Assembly: GCA_000686145.1 (NCBI GenBank)
Contig: JMMB01000007.1
Location: forward strand, 1,674,001 to 1,738,000
Source of the DNA: Peptostreptococcaceae bacterium VA2
Lineage (GTDB): Bacteria; Bacillota; Clostridia; Peptostreptococcales; Peptostreptococcaceae
Reading direction: 5' to 3'
DNA: 64,000 nt
In this document: piece by piece, positions 19,407 through 28,526 of the stretch
Layout of the letters: every line of letters starts with the position of its first letter
Numbering within the stretch: position 1 is the first letter of the stretch
Notes under the pieces: generated by a model
Told to the model about the DNA's origin: nothing
Database searches by the model: none
Seen by the model: only the letters and a program-made list of their open reading frames with translations
Program-made: the position numbers and the translations under genes

Positions 19407-19649
19407 CTATTTATTTTGGTTTTGTTTGATATATATTTTAGGTATATAAATAGTTATACCTTCTAGGTTTATAATACTTTTATAAATAAGTTCACTATAT
19501 TTAGTTAAATCAGTAGACTCTAATTCTAAAGTTAATATTACTTCAGTGTAAAGTAGTACATCTAAAATATTACTATCTCCCCTAAATTTTAATTTTAAAT
19601 TTTTGTTACATCTAAGTAAGTTTTGTAATATGTCGTAATTAATATTCAT
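19407..19649 (-). CDS. Hypothetical protein, ~80 residues
   Basis: I do not recognise this protein. It is short, with an Asn/Leu-rich helical part (NINYDILQNLLRCNKNLKLKF) and a beta-like C terminus (GITIYIPKIYIKQ). I choose ATG at 19649, which has AGGGGTG at a good distance; GTG 19658 is also possible. The stop codon lies within the right arm of the hairpin that the adjacent IS split, so that hairpin was its terminator too. Confidence 0.55.
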   Translation of the reverse strand: MNINYDILQNLLRCNKNLKLKFRGDSNILDVLLYTEVILTLELESTDLTKYSELIYKSIINLEGITIYIPKIYIKQNQNK

Positions 19650-19790
19650 TGTCATCACCCCTAATTAATTATATAATACAATAATTACCCATAAATTTCA
19701 ATTTTGAACATTATCTACAAATTAAAATTTGATTTATATTCATATATTTTATATAATTAGTTTATTATGCTTTTTTGGAGGTTAAATATT

Positions 19791-20600
19791 ATGGAAGTAA
19801 GTGAAAAACTAGAAAAACTTAAGGCTAGACTATTAGAATTAGAAAGTATAGCAGTTGCTTACTCAGGTGGGGTAGACAGTAATTTCTTACTTAAGGTAGC
19901 AAAAGATACATTAGTAGATAATGTTGTTGCAGTAACCCTTCATGCTATGATGCACTCACAAAGAGAGATTGAGGAAGCTAGACAATATGCTAAGGAATTT
20001 GGGGTTAATCATATTGTAGTAAATGTTGAAAATTTTGAAGTGAAAGAGTTTATAGAAAATAATATACAAAGATGTTATTACTGTAAAAAAACAGTATTTG
20101 AAAAAATAAAATCAGTAGCAAAAGAACATAATATAAAATATGTAGTAGATGGAACTAATTTAGATGATTTAGGAGACTATAGACCTGGACTTAAGGCACT
20201 AGAAGAACTCAATATAATTAGTCCATTAAAAGAGTGTAATTTAACTAAAGAAGATATAAGAATATTATCAAAAGAAATGAATCTTAAAACATTTAATAAA
20301 CCTGCTTTTGCATGTCTTGCAACTAGAATTCCATATGGAACAAAAATTACAAAAGAAGTGCTTAGAAAAATAGAAAAAAGTGAAGAATACTTAATAGAAC
20401 TAGGGTTTGAACAATTCAGAGTAAGAATTCATGAAGATATAGCTAGAATTGAAGTAGGCAAAGATGAAATACACAAATTCTTTAGTGAAGATAAATTAAA
20501 TAAAACTAATAATAAGTTAAAAGAAATCGGATTTAAATATGTTACCCTAGATATGGCAGGATACGAAATGGGTAGCATGAATAAAGCGATACAAAAATAG
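19791..20600 (+). CDS. larE: ATP-dependent sacrificial sulfur transferase LarE
   Basis: PP-loop enzyme of about 269 residues that adenylates and sulfurates the pyridinium cofactor of the nickel-pincer nucleotide used by lactate racemase and related enzymes. The PP-loop is AVAYSGGVDSNFLLKVA near residue 20. RCYYCKKTVF and ACLATRIPYGTKIT are typical LarE blocks; the Cys of the latter is the usual sulfur donor site. ATG 19791 follows TTGGAGG; the earlier ATG at 19767 does not. No larA, larB or larC lies in the window, so the partner is elsewhere or the role differs. It is followed after 9 bases by a methyltransferase gene. Confidence 0.88.
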   Translation: MEVSEKLEKLKARLLELESIAVAYSGGVDSNFLLKVAKDTLVDNVVAVTLHAMMHSQREIEEARQYAKEFGVNHIVVNVENFEVKEFIENNIQRCYYCKKTVFEKIKSVAKEHNIKYVVDGTNLDDLGDYRPGLKALEELNIISPLKECNLTKEDIRILSKEMNLKTFNKPAFACLATRIPYGTKITKEVLRKIEKSEEYLIELGFEQFRVRIHEDIARIEVGKDEIHKFFSEDKLNKTNNKLKEIGFKYVTLDMAGYEMGSMNKAIQK

Positions 20601-20609
20601 GAGGACGAC

Positions 20610-21755
20610 ATGAAAAACTATACATTATTATCACCTTGCTTTTTTGGTATGGAAAAGATGTTAGCAAGAGAAATAAAAGAATTAGGATTTGAAATATTAA
20701 AAACAGAAGATGGAAGAATTACATACAAAACAGGCGAAGATGGTATAGCAAAAGCTAATATGTGGCTTAGATGTGCAGAAAGAGTAAACCTTAAAGTTGC
20801 AGAATTTGAAGCTAAGAGTTTTGATGAATTATTTGAAGGTACTAAAAGAATTGACTGGTCAAAGTATATTCCATATGGAGCACAGTTCCCGGTTTCTAAA
20901 GCATCTTCAATAAAATCAAAGCTATTTAGTACATCAGATATACAATCAATTGTAAAGAAAGCAATAGTTGAAAGTTTAAAGAAAAGTTATTTAGAAGATG
21001 GGCTTATAAAAGAAGATAAAGAGAAATATCCAATATATGTATTTATACATAAAGATAAAGTAACAATATCTATAGATACAACAGGAGATGCTCTTCATAA
21101 AAGAGGATACAGAGAAAAAGCTAATAAAGCACCTATAAGAGAGACTTTGGCTTCAGGGATAATGTATTTAAACCCGTGGAGACCAGGAAGAACATTAGTT
21201 GATCCTATGTGTGGATCAGGAACTCTTTTAATAGAAGCTGCTATGATGGGAATAAATATGGCACCAGGGCTTAATCGTAATTTTATATCTGAGAAGTGGA
21301 GAACTTTAGATAAAAAATTTTGGTGGGATATAAGAAAAGAAGCTTATGATAAGATAGATGAAGACGTAGAGTTTAAAATATACGGATATGACATAGATGA
21401 AGAAGCTATAGAGATAGCAAAGGAAAATGCGGAAATAGCGGGTGTAAGTGAATATATAGAGTTTAATGTAGCAAATGCCCTAGATTTTAAAAGTAATGAA
21501 GAATATGGATTTATAGTTACGAATCCACCATATGGAGAAAGACTTGAAGATAAAGAAACAGTTCAAGCTCTTTATAAGAATTTAGGCTATACATTTAGAG
21601 AACTTAAAAACTGGTCTTACTATCTGATAACTTCATACGAAGAATTTGAAGATGAATTTGGAAGAGAAGCAGACAAAAGAAGAAAATTATACAATGGTAT
21701 GTTAAAAACTAACTTGTATCAATATATAGGACCAAGACCTCCTAAAAAAAGTTAA
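20610..21755 (+). CDS. THUMP-domain class I rRNA methyltransferase (RlmL/YpsC type)
   Basis: A 381-residue SAM-dependent methyltransferase. An N-terminal ferredoxin-like and THUMP RNA-binding half is followed by a Rossmann domain with DPMCGSGTLLIEAAMM near residue 197 and the catalytic NPPYGERL, which marks N-methylation of a base. The closest family is the RlmL N-terminal module (23S G2445) and B. subtilis YpsC. It starts with GGAGGAC upstream, ten bases after larE, probably cotranscribed. Confidence 0.92.
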   Translation: MKNYTLLSPCFFGMEKMLAREIKELGFEILKTEDGRITYKTGEDGIAKANMWLRCAERVNLKVAEFEAKSFDELFEGTKRIDWSKYIPYGAQFPVSKASSIKSKLFSTSDIQSIVKKAIVESLKKSYLEDGLIKEDKEKYPIYVFIHKDKVTISIDTTGDALHKRGYREKANKAPIRETLASGIMYLNPWRPGRTLVDPMCGSGTLLIEAAMMGINMAPGLNRNFISEKWRTLDKKFWWDIRKEAYDKIDEDVEFKIYGYDIDEEAIEIAKENAEIAGVSEYIEFNVANALDFKSNEEYGFIVTNPPYGERLEDKETVQALYKNLGYTFRELKNWSYYLITSYEEFEDEFGREADKRRKLYNGMLKTNLYQYIGPRPPKKS

Positions 21756-21824
21756 TAAAATGATGATATTTATCCCCTTAATATAATATATATAATAGAA
21801 AGAGTATTTTAAGGGGGTGTCGTT

Positions 21825-22598
21825 ATGTTTAGAATGAATGGCAAAAATAGAAAAAAGGCATCTAAAGAAAAAAATTTAGCAAGTAAAACCAAATACCAAG
21901 AAGATTTTAATGAAATAATATTAAATGACTTAGTACCTGAAGAAAAGAGACATGATTTTGGATTAGAAAGCAAAGAACAATCAAAACCTAAATCTAAAAA
22001 ATCATCTGGAATAAAACTAAACTTAGGATTAGGTGGTAAAAAATCATCTTCCAAGTCAAAACCTAAAAAAGATAGCAAAAATTCTCAACAAGAGAATAAA
22101 CAAAACAAAGGCAATAGCCACGAAGATATAAAAAACAATAATAAAGAAAAAAATAAAAAACATAGTAGTGAAAAGCAGGCAACTGAAAAAGTATCAAATA
22201 AAAAAAACAATAAGAATACAAAAACAAACAAAACAAATAAGTCAAAAAAAGCCTCACAAAGTAATATAGAGGAAATTAAAGAAAATTCAATAGTAGAAGA
22301 AAATAGCAAGGTAATTAAAAGTAATAAGAACTCAAGCCTGGGATCTAAGAAAAAAAGAGTTAGACATTCTAATAAAGAGAATAACAGTGAAACAAAAAGA
22401 AATATAGAAGAAGACAGTGAAACAAATTATATTACTGAAGATAATTTTAATGCTGTTACATTTAGAAACACTGAAGATGCAGAAGAAATACAAATAAGAA
22501 AAGCACAAGAAATAAAAGAAGAAATAGAAGTTGAAGAAAAAGCAAAAAAAAAATTTGAAAATTTAATTTGGTCAGAAGATAAATTTCCTAAAAACTAA
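21825..22598 (+). CDS. Highly charged low-complexity protein
   Basis: A 257-residue protein I cannot assign. Lys, Asn, Ser and Glu make up most of residues 5-200, in runs such as KKNNKNTKTNKTNKSKK. A more ordered C terminus (EEIQIRKAQEIKEEIEVEEK) looks like a coiled coil and ends in FENLIWSEDKFPKN. No membrane segment or signal is seen. AAGGGGGTG precedes the ATG. The predicted disorder and basic middle suggest nucleic-acid or ribosome contact, but this is only inference. A terminator follows. Confidence 0.65.
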   Translation: MFRMNGKNRKKASKEKNLASKTKYQEDFNEIILNDLVPEEKRHDFGLESKEQSKPKSKKSSGIKLNLGLGGKKSSSKSKPKKDSKNSQQENKQNKGNSHEDIKNNNKEKNKKHSSEKQATEKVSNKKNNKNTKTNKTNKSKKASQSNIEEIKENSIVEENSKVIKSNKNSSLGSKKKRVRHSNKENNSETKRNIEEDSETNYITEDNFNAVTFRNTEDAEEIQIRKAQEIKEEIEVEEKAKKKFENLIWSEDKFPKN

Positions 22599-22632
22599 AT
22601 AATTTAACTAAATAGTGAGAAAATATAAAATG

Positions 22633-22660
22633 AAAGCTTAGTAAAAATACTAGGCTTTTA
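22633..22660 (+). terminator. Terminator
   Basis: AAAGCTTAGTA (22633-22643) pairs with TACTAGGCTTT (22648-22658) and is followed by T-rich sequence. Confidence 0.8.
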
Positions 22661-22737
22661 TTTTGCATAAATATATGAGAAAATAGATTTAATAAGTAAA
22701 AAAATATCAAAATAAAACCAAAGAAGAGGTAAAATAT

Positions 22738-23361
22738 ATGAAATCTAATGAAATATTTAATGAAGTTAACGAAATTTTATTGAAAAGTATGAAACCTTCT
22801 GAGGATATTAAGCGTCTAATAAAGGAAGGTAAATTTAATCAAAAGCCTTTCAATGATATAAAAAGCTTAGGACTAATAGATCAAAACCCTAAATTCCATC
22901 CTGAAGGGAGTGTTTTAAACCATATATTATTAGTAGTAGACAAGGCAAGTGAGGTAAAAGAATTATCAAAAAATCAAAAAGTGTTTATGTGGTCAGCATT
23001 ACTTCATGATATAGGAAAGTTGACTACAACTAAAATAAGAAAAGGCAGAATTACATCTTATAACCATGATGTAGAAGGAGAAAAAATAGGATTAAATTTT
23101 TTAAAATCACTAACAAATGATCAACAATTTAATGAAAAAGTTTCTAAATTAATAAGATGGCATATGCAACCTTTATTTTATGATAAAAATCTTCCATTTT
23201 TTGAACCACAAAACATGTTAAATGATGTAGAATATAAAGAAGTGGCACTACTTTCATTTTGTGATAGATTAGGAAGAGGTAAATTGAATGAACAAGCTAT
23301 TGAAAAAGAAAAACAAAATATTGAAAGATTTGAGGAGTACTGTAAAGAAGAGATGGAATAG
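22738..23361 (+). CDS. HD-domain phosphohydrolase
   Basis: A 207-residue protein with an HD metal-binding domain. The first His lies in EGSVLNHILLV, then HD in ALLHDIGKLTTTK, and later His residues in YNHDVEGEKIG and RWHMQPLFY. The pattern is like the HD domain attached to tRNA nucleotidyltransferases, but no transferase domain is present. Expected activity is phosphomonoester or phosphodiester hydrolysis, probably on nucleotides. It is 10 bases from the next gene and heads a likely four-gene operon ending with a two-component system. Confidence 0.85.
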   Translation: MKSNEIFNEVNEILLKSMKPSEDIKRLIKEGKFNQKPFNDIKSLGLIDQNPKFHPEGSVLNHILLVVDKASEVKELSKNQKVFMWSALLHDIGKLTTTKIRKGRITSYNHDVEGEKIGLNFLKSLTNDQQFNEKVSKLIRWHMQPLFYDKNLPFFEPQNMLNDVEYKEVALLSFCDRLGRGKLNEQAIEKEKQNIERFEEYCKEEME

Positions 23362-23371
23362 GAGATAATAG

Positions 23372-24766
23372 ATGAAATTATTTAAGTTAATAACCTGTGC
23401 TAGTTTGCTAGTACTTTTAACAACTGGGTGTAGTATTAATTCAGAATCTCCGGAAGAGCTTATTAAAGATAAACCTATTTGTGATGAAAATAATGAAATA
23501 CTGTACAAAGGAATAAAGCAGCTACTTCCACAAAATTCTTCATTAATGTTACCATCTAATTCAAGTGAAGTTGGTAAAATAAATGAAGTAGATTTAGATG
23601 GGGATGGAGTAAATGAGTTAGTAGCCTTTGAAAAAAAAGAAAATTTAAGTGAAAATAAAAATGAAGTGGGATTTGTAGTTTTAAGTAAAAATAAAAATGG
23701 GGCTTATACAGATAAAGGCAATATATTGCAAAGTGGAGATTCTATAGAATATGCTGATTTTTATGATTTAAACAATGACGGATATAAAGAAATAATATTA
23801 TTAATTAAAGATGTAAATAAAACAAATATGCACATATATTCTTTTAAAAACGATGAACTTAAGAAAATATATACTTTAGACCCAACGTGGATAAAAGAAA
23901 GAGAAAATTTATTAGATTTAAAAATAAAAATTGGATATATTGATGATGATGATAAACTAGATATTTTATTACTTCACTATGACTCTAAAAGTAGCAAAGT
24001 ATATACAAGTTTAGCTAATTTTACAAAAGAATTACAATTAATAGATTCTACGGAGTTTGATAATGTAAAAGGATTAAATAATTTGTATATTACAATAGGA
24101 ACTATCGCAAAAGAAAACTTAGGAGATGTTATAAAAGAGAAAAAAGGTGTAATCCTAGATATACCAATGATTCAAGAAAATAATTACATGACGCAGATAA
24201 TATATGTTAAGGATAAAAAAATAAACAAAGCATTCAATTATAACGATAAAAATTTAATGAAGCCATATTATATACCAACAGAAGATATTGATGATGATAA
24301 TGTAGTGGATATACCTATAGTAAAGGGAAGTGGAAATATTTATACTCAAAAGACATCAGCTCAGATAAGTTGGTATAAGTGGAATGGAAAAGAAAAAGAA
24401 AAATCAGGATTAGTGTTTGTAAGTCAAATATATTATAATTATCAATATAATTATAAAGTATTTATACCTAATAACCTAGCAAATAAAATTGATGTACAAC
24501 AGGCACCACAAAACAAAGGAAACGAAGTGCTGTTTAAATTTTATTATTATGATGTAGTAAACGTAGAACGTAAAAATTTATTTACTATATCTGTAATAAA
24601 TAACAATCTTATAGAAGACAAAAAGGATTCATCAAATGCAAATGGTATGATTCTTAAGGAAACTGATGAATATAATTTTGTTTTATACCAAGATGATTTA
24701 GAAGAATTAAAAAAATTAAAAATAAATACAGAGGCGTTAAGAGAAAATTTCTCATTAATATACTAA
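23372..24766 (+). CDS. Lipoprotein with FG-GAP/VCBS-like Asp-rich repeats
   Basis: A 464-residue exported lipoprotein. The signal ends at LLTTGC with the lipid-bearing Cys at residue 20. Calcium-loop-like motifs recur: DLDGDGVNELVAF, DLNNDGYKEIILL, YIDDDDKLDILLL and DIDDDNVVDIPIV, spaced as in beta-propeller integrin-like repeats. It lies 22 bases before a response regulator and kinase, so it may be a surface sensor partner of that system. That link is inferred from gene order only. GGAGAT precedes the ATG. Confidence 0.8.
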   Translation: MKLFKLITCASLLVLLTTGCSINSESPEELIKDKPICDENNEILYKGIKQLLPQNSSLMLPSNSSEVGKINEVDLDGDGVNELVAFEKKENLSENKNEVGFVVLSKNKNGAYTDKGNILQSGDSIEYADFYDLNNDGYKEIILLIKDVNKTNMHIYSFKNDELKKIYTLDPTWIKERENLLDLKIKIGYIDDDDKLDILLLHYDSKSSKVYTSLANFTKELQLIDSTEFDNVKGLNNLYITIGTIAKENLGDVIKEKKGVILDIPMIQENNYMTQIIYVKDKKINKAFNYNDKNLMKPYYIPTEDIDDDNVVDIPIVKGSGNIYTQKTSAQISWYKWNGKEKEKSGLVFVSQIYYNYQYNYKVFIPNNLANKIDVQQAPQNKGNEVLFKFYYYDVVNVERKNLFTISVINNNLIEDKKDSSNANGMILKETDEYNFVLYQDDLEELKKLKINTEALRENFSLIY

Positions 24767-24788
24767 TATTTATTGGGAGGATTAATAA

Positions 24789-25487
24789 ATGAAGGAAAAA
24801 ATATTAATATTAGAAGATGAAATAGGAATTAGAAGTTTTGTAAGTATAAACTTAAAAAGAGAAGGTTATGAAATAATAGAAGCAGGAACTGGACAAGAAG
24901 CTATAGAAAAAATGACTAGTGAAAAAGATATAAAACTAGCACTACTTGATGTAATGCTTCCTGATATGAGTGGAATAGATGTATGCAAATTTATAAGACA
25001 AAACTTTGATCAAGTTGGAATAATAATGCTTACGGCAAAGGCTCAAGAAGACGACAAAATAGAAGGATTTATATCTGGTGCAGATGATTACATAATAAAA
25101 CCATTTAGCATAAAAGAACTACTAGTAAGAGTATCAGCGTTACTTAGAAGAATTAAAAAAGATGAAAATATTACAAAAAGTAGTGAAATAGTATCAGCAC
25201 CATTTGTATTAGACTTAGATAAGAGAAAATTATTTAAAAATAGCAATGAAATAGAACTTACTCCAACTGAGTTTTCAATAGTAAAATATTTAATGACAAA
25301 TGCAAAACAATCATTAAGTAGAGACCAAATACTTGATGAAGTTTGGGGAACTAACTATCTATATGATTTTAAAATAGTAGATGTAAATATAAGAAGAATA
25401 AGAAATAAAATAGAAGATGACCCATCAAAACCTAAGTATATACAAACTATTTGGGGGTATGGATATTGTTTTAGAAAGGAAGACTAA
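24789..25487 (+). CDS. OmpR-family response regulator
   Basis: A 232-residue regulator. The receiver domain has acidic residues in LEDE, the phosphorylated Asp in LLDVMLPDMSG near residue 55, Thr in MLTAKA and Lys in IKPFSIKELL. The winged-helix domain follows from about residue 135 (IELTPTEFSIVKYLM, VDVNIRRIRNKIEDDPSKPKYI, GYGYCF). It is the partner of the kinase that begins two bases after its stop. The target genes are unknown. TGGGAGG precedes the ATG. Confidence 0.96.
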   Translation: MKEKILILEDEIGIRSFVSINLKREGYEIIEAGTGQEAIEKMTSEKDIKLALLDVMLPDMSGIDVCKFIRQNFDQVGIIMLTAKAQEDDKIEGFISGADDYIIKPFSIKELLVRVSALLRRIKKDENITKSSEIVSAPFVLDLDKRKLFKNSNEIELTPTEFSIVKYLMTNAKQSLSRDQILDEVWGTNYLYDFKIVDVNIRRIRNKIEDDPSKPKYIQTIWGYGYCFRKED

Positions 25488-25489
25488 TA

Positions 25490-26920
25490 TTGTTACATTT
25501 TGAAGGGTTAAGAAAAAAGATAATTAAAAATTACTTTACAATAATTATTATAACGGTAGCATTATTTGAAGGTTTATTTATATTTTATATTCAAAATTAC
25601 TACTATGACTATGTAAGACAAAGTTTAAAAGGTCAAGTAGATTACACAAATGCGGTGTATAACACTATAACACAAGAAGGAAGTAGTTTTGAAATAAAAG
25701 TAAAGAATATAATTGATAAAGAAAATGTAGGGGCTAAATCTAAATATGCTATTCAAATAATAGATAAAAATAAAAATATAATATTAGATTCATATGGTTT
25801 TAAAGTGAAAGAAAAAGCTGACTTTGAAGATGTAGAGAGGGCTTTAAATGATACTAAAGAGTTAACGCCACACACGTATAGAATGGCATCTACAAAGGAA
25901 CACGTAATGAGTATATCTGTTCCACTTAAGACAAATAATATAATAGAAGGAGCTGTAAGGTATACAGTATCTTTAGATAAAATAGATAATACAATATTTA
26001 AATTAACATTAGGTCTTATATTAGCAGGGATATGTATTTTACTTATAGCTATATCTTTAAGTCTTAGATTTGCAGAAACTTTAATCCAGCCACTTAGAGA
26101 GTTAAAACAATTTGCAAATGAGTTAGCACATGGGAACTATAGTATAAAACTTAAAAATACAAATATATCAGACGATGAAATAGGAGACTTAGCTCAAACC
26201 TTTGAACATATGGCAGCAGAAATTGATAAAAGTGAGAAATTAAAAGAAGAATTTATATCTTCTATATCACATGAACTTAGAACACCACTTACATCTATAA
26301 AGGGATGGAGTGAAACTTTAGCATATGAAGGTATAACACAAGATGAACTAGATTTAGGTCTTGGAATAATTCAAGATGAAACGGAAAGGCTTATAAAGCT
26401 TGTAACAGAGTTACTAGACTTTTCACGTTTGTCATCTGATAGAATCAAACTTCAAATAGATATGGTTGATATCAAAACCTTAGTAGTAAGTGTTGTAAAT
26501 CAGCTTAAAGTAAAATCAGCAGAGAAAAATATAAGTTTGAGTTTCGAATTTGAAGATGAAGCTATTGAAAATATACAAGGCGATAAAAATAGATTAAGAC
26601 AAGTTTTAATAAATTTAGTACAAAATGCTATAAAATTCACTAGTGAAGGTGGATATGTAAAACTTGTAGCATCTCAAGGTGAGGAATTTACAACTATAAA
26701 AGTTATAGATGATGGCTGTGGAATAGAAACTGAAAATTTAGATAAAGTATTAGATAAATTTTTCCAAGAAGATTATAATAAGGCTGGAAGTGGCTTAGGG
26801 CTTGCAATAAGTCATGAAATAGTTAAACTTCATGGTGGGAATATGATATTACAAAGTCAAAAGGATATAGGTACAACTATAACAATTACTATAAAAAATA
26901 AATTAATTGAATCAATATAG
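25490..26920 (+). CDS. Sensor histidine kinase
   Basis: A 476-residue membrane kinase that starts with TTG and has GAAAGGAAG upstream. Transmembrane segments lie near residues 13-33 and 165-188, enclosing an extracellular sensor of about 130 residues. HAMP follows, then the H-box FISSISHELRTPLTSIKGW, N-box VQNAIKFTSEGGY, G1 DDGCGIE and G2 GSGLGLAIS. The layout resembles PhoR/ResE kinases. It pairs with the response regulator upstream; the signal is unknown. Confidence 0.95.
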   Translation: MLHFEGLRKKIIKNYFTIIIITVALFEGLFIFYIQNYYYDYVRQSLKGQVDYTNAVYNTITQEGSSFEIKVKNIIDKENVGAKSKYAIQIIDKNKNIILDSYGFKVKEKADFEDVERALNDTKELTPHTYRMASTKEHVMSISVPLKTNNIIEGAVRYTVSLDKIDNTIFKLTLGLILAGICILLIAISLSLRFAETLIQPLRELKQFANELAHGNYSIKLKNTNISDDEIGDLAQTFEHMAAEIDKSEKLKEEFISSISHELRTPLTSIKGWSETLAYEGITQDELDLGLGIIQDETERLIKLVTELLDFSRLSSDRIKLQIDMVDIKTLVVSVVNQLKVKSAEKNISLSFEFEDEAIENIQGDKNRLRQVLINLVQNAIKFTSEGGYVKLVASQGEEFTTIKVIDDGCGIETENLDKVLDKFFQEDYNKAGSGLGLAISHEIVKLHGGNMILQSQKDIGTTITITIKNKLIESI

Positions 26921-26939
26921 TATTAAATTGTAGAAAAAT

Positions 26940-26971
26940 AGGATATACTGAAAAGAGTATATCCTATTTTG
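26940..26971 (+). terminator. Terminator of the two-component operon
   Basis: AGGATATACT (26940-26949) pairs perfectly with AGTATATCCT (26956-26965), followed by ATTTT. Confidence 0.85.
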
Positions 26972-27148
26972 TAATGTAAAAACTAACTTTAATAATTTAC
27001 TAATTATCAATAACGATAATTATATGTTATTTTAGTGAATTTTAAAACTACATAGTATAGGAAACTTTAGTTGCAAAAATAAAATATAAAAATAATATAT
27101 TATAAAATAAGATTTATAATGAATAGTTATTAGTAGAAAGAGGACTAG

Positions 27149-27886
27149 ATGAGAAATATAAAAATGACAATTAAATACGATGGATCAAGATACAAAGGAT
27201 TCCAAAGGCTTCAAGATAATGATATGACAATACAAGGGAAAATAGAAAGTGTACTTAGAAAGATGACTGAGGAACCTATAGAAATAGTAGGTTCAGGAAG
27301 AACAGATATGGGAGTTCATGCTTATGGGCAAGTTGCAAACTTTAAAACAAATACTGAATTATCTTTAAAGAAAATTAAAACTTACTTATATGAATACTTA
27401 CCAGAAGACATTGTTGTAATAAATTTAGAAGAAGTTGAAGAAAGATTCCATTCTAGATATAATGCAAAATCAAAAGTATATTTATACAAAATATACAATA
27501 ATGAAGCTCATGACCCATTTGCTAAAAAGTATACTACTCATATATCAAGGAAGTTAGATGTAAATTTAATGAAAGAAGCTAGTAAAGAATTAGTTGGAGA
27601 GCATGACTTCACTAGTTTTGTTTCATCGAAATCTAAGAAAAATTCTAATGTGAGAAATATACATTCAATAGAAATACAAGAAAATAATAACACAATAGAA
27701 ATTTATGTTGAAGGTGATGGATTCTTATACAATATGGTAAGAATTATATCTGGAACATTAATTGATGCTGGATTAAGAAAAAAGAGTGTGAATGATGTGA
27801 AATATATGTTAGAAGCTAAAGATAGAACTGTAGCATCTGAAACAGCACCTGCAAAAGGTTTATATTTATATAAAGTAAAATATTAA
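27149..27886 (+). CDS. truA: tRNA pseudouridine(38-40) synthase
   Basis: A 245-residue enzyme that isomerises uridines 38-40 in tRNA anticodon arms. The N-terminal IKYDGSRYKGFQ, the catalytic-Asp motif SGRTDMGVHAYGQVANF near residue 52, the YLYKIYN block and the DGFLYNMVRIISGTL block are all present and spaced as in TruA. AGAGGAC precedes the ATG. It appears to be transcribed alone. Confidence 0.97.
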   Translation: MRNIKMTIKYDGSRYKGFQRLQDNDMTIQGKIESVLRKMTEEPIEIVGSGRTDMGVHAYGQVANFKTNTELSLKKIKTYLYEYLPEDIVVINLEEVEERFHSRYNAKSKVYLYKIYNNEAHDPFAKKYTTHISRKLDVNLMKEASKELVGEHDFTSFVSSKSKKNSNVRNIHSIEIQENNNTIEIYVEGDGFLYNMVRIISGTLIDAGLRKKSVNDVKYMLEAKDRTVASETAPAKGLYLYKVKY

Positions 27887-27909
27887 TTTATATAAATATA
27901 AAAATATAG

Positions 27910-27938
27910 TTGACATTTTAAACGAACTAAGTTATTAT
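27910..27938 (+). promoter_or_regulatory. Vegetative promoter of the argGH leader
   Basis: TTGACA at 27910 and TATTAT at 27933 are separated by 17 bases. It precedes the T-box leader for argGH. Confidence 0.75.
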
Positions 27939-27974
27939 TTAAAAAACAAATGAAATTTAAATAATTTAGATTCT

Positions 27975-28200
27975 ATGAAAAAGAAAGTAATTTAAATAAA
28001 TTTTATAGAGAGCTGGGGATGGTGGAAGCCTAGTAAAAATATTTAAGTGAAGAGAACTTTGGAGAATACTGCAGGAAAATTATAGTATGGCAGTAGGATA
28101 GTCTCGCCTTAAGAGAAAGAGTGGATAATTAAATTTTATCAACTAGAGTGGTAACGCGGATAATATTCGTCTCTTGGTTTTAACCAAGAGGCGTTTTTTT
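27975..28200 (+). promoter_or_regulatory. T-box leader of argGH
   Basis: The leader has a Stem I with AGAGAGCTGGGGATGGTGGA, then the T-box AGAGTGGTAACGCGG at 28145-28159. A terminator follows with arms CTCTTGGTT and AACCAAGAG and seven T residues. An AGA triplet at 28063-28065 lies in the area where the specifier is expected and would mean arginine, matching the genes. The exact register is uncertain. Confidence 0.9.
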
Positions 28201-28249
28201 ATATTTTTATTTAGTGTTATTTTCTATATTTGAAAGGATTATTATCAAT

Positions 28250-28304
28250 AAGAGTGGTACCGCGGAAATTCGCCTCTTAGTATTTTATACTAAGGGGTTT
28301 TTTT
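28250..28304 (+). promoter_or_regulatory. Second, partial T-box antiterminator/terminator
   Basis: AAGAGTGGTACCGCGG at 28250-28265 is a second T-box core, followed by a CCTCTTAGTAT/ATACTAAGGGG terminator and a T run. Only about 50 bases separate it from the first terminator, so there is no Stem I of its own. It may be the relic of a duplicated leader, or a second decision point. Confidence 0.75.
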
Positions 28305-28526
28305 GTATTCATAATAATATTAGAATGTTAATTATATTGATTAATCATCAAGATAAAAGTAATTATTTACTGAATACAATATACAAAATACCATATTGAT
28401 TTGCGCAAATCATATAAAAATTAATTAGAGTTAAAGAAATCGTTTTTTTATAAAGTTTAATAAATTATAATAGAGTTTTAAAAAATAAAAATTTGATTAA
28501 AAATAATAATTTTGGAGGACTAAACA

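Noticed and set aside
28214-28399. 61-codon frame downstream of the argGH T-box
   Set aside because: It overlaps the second T-box core and terminator, has no ribosome site and no protein-like composition.
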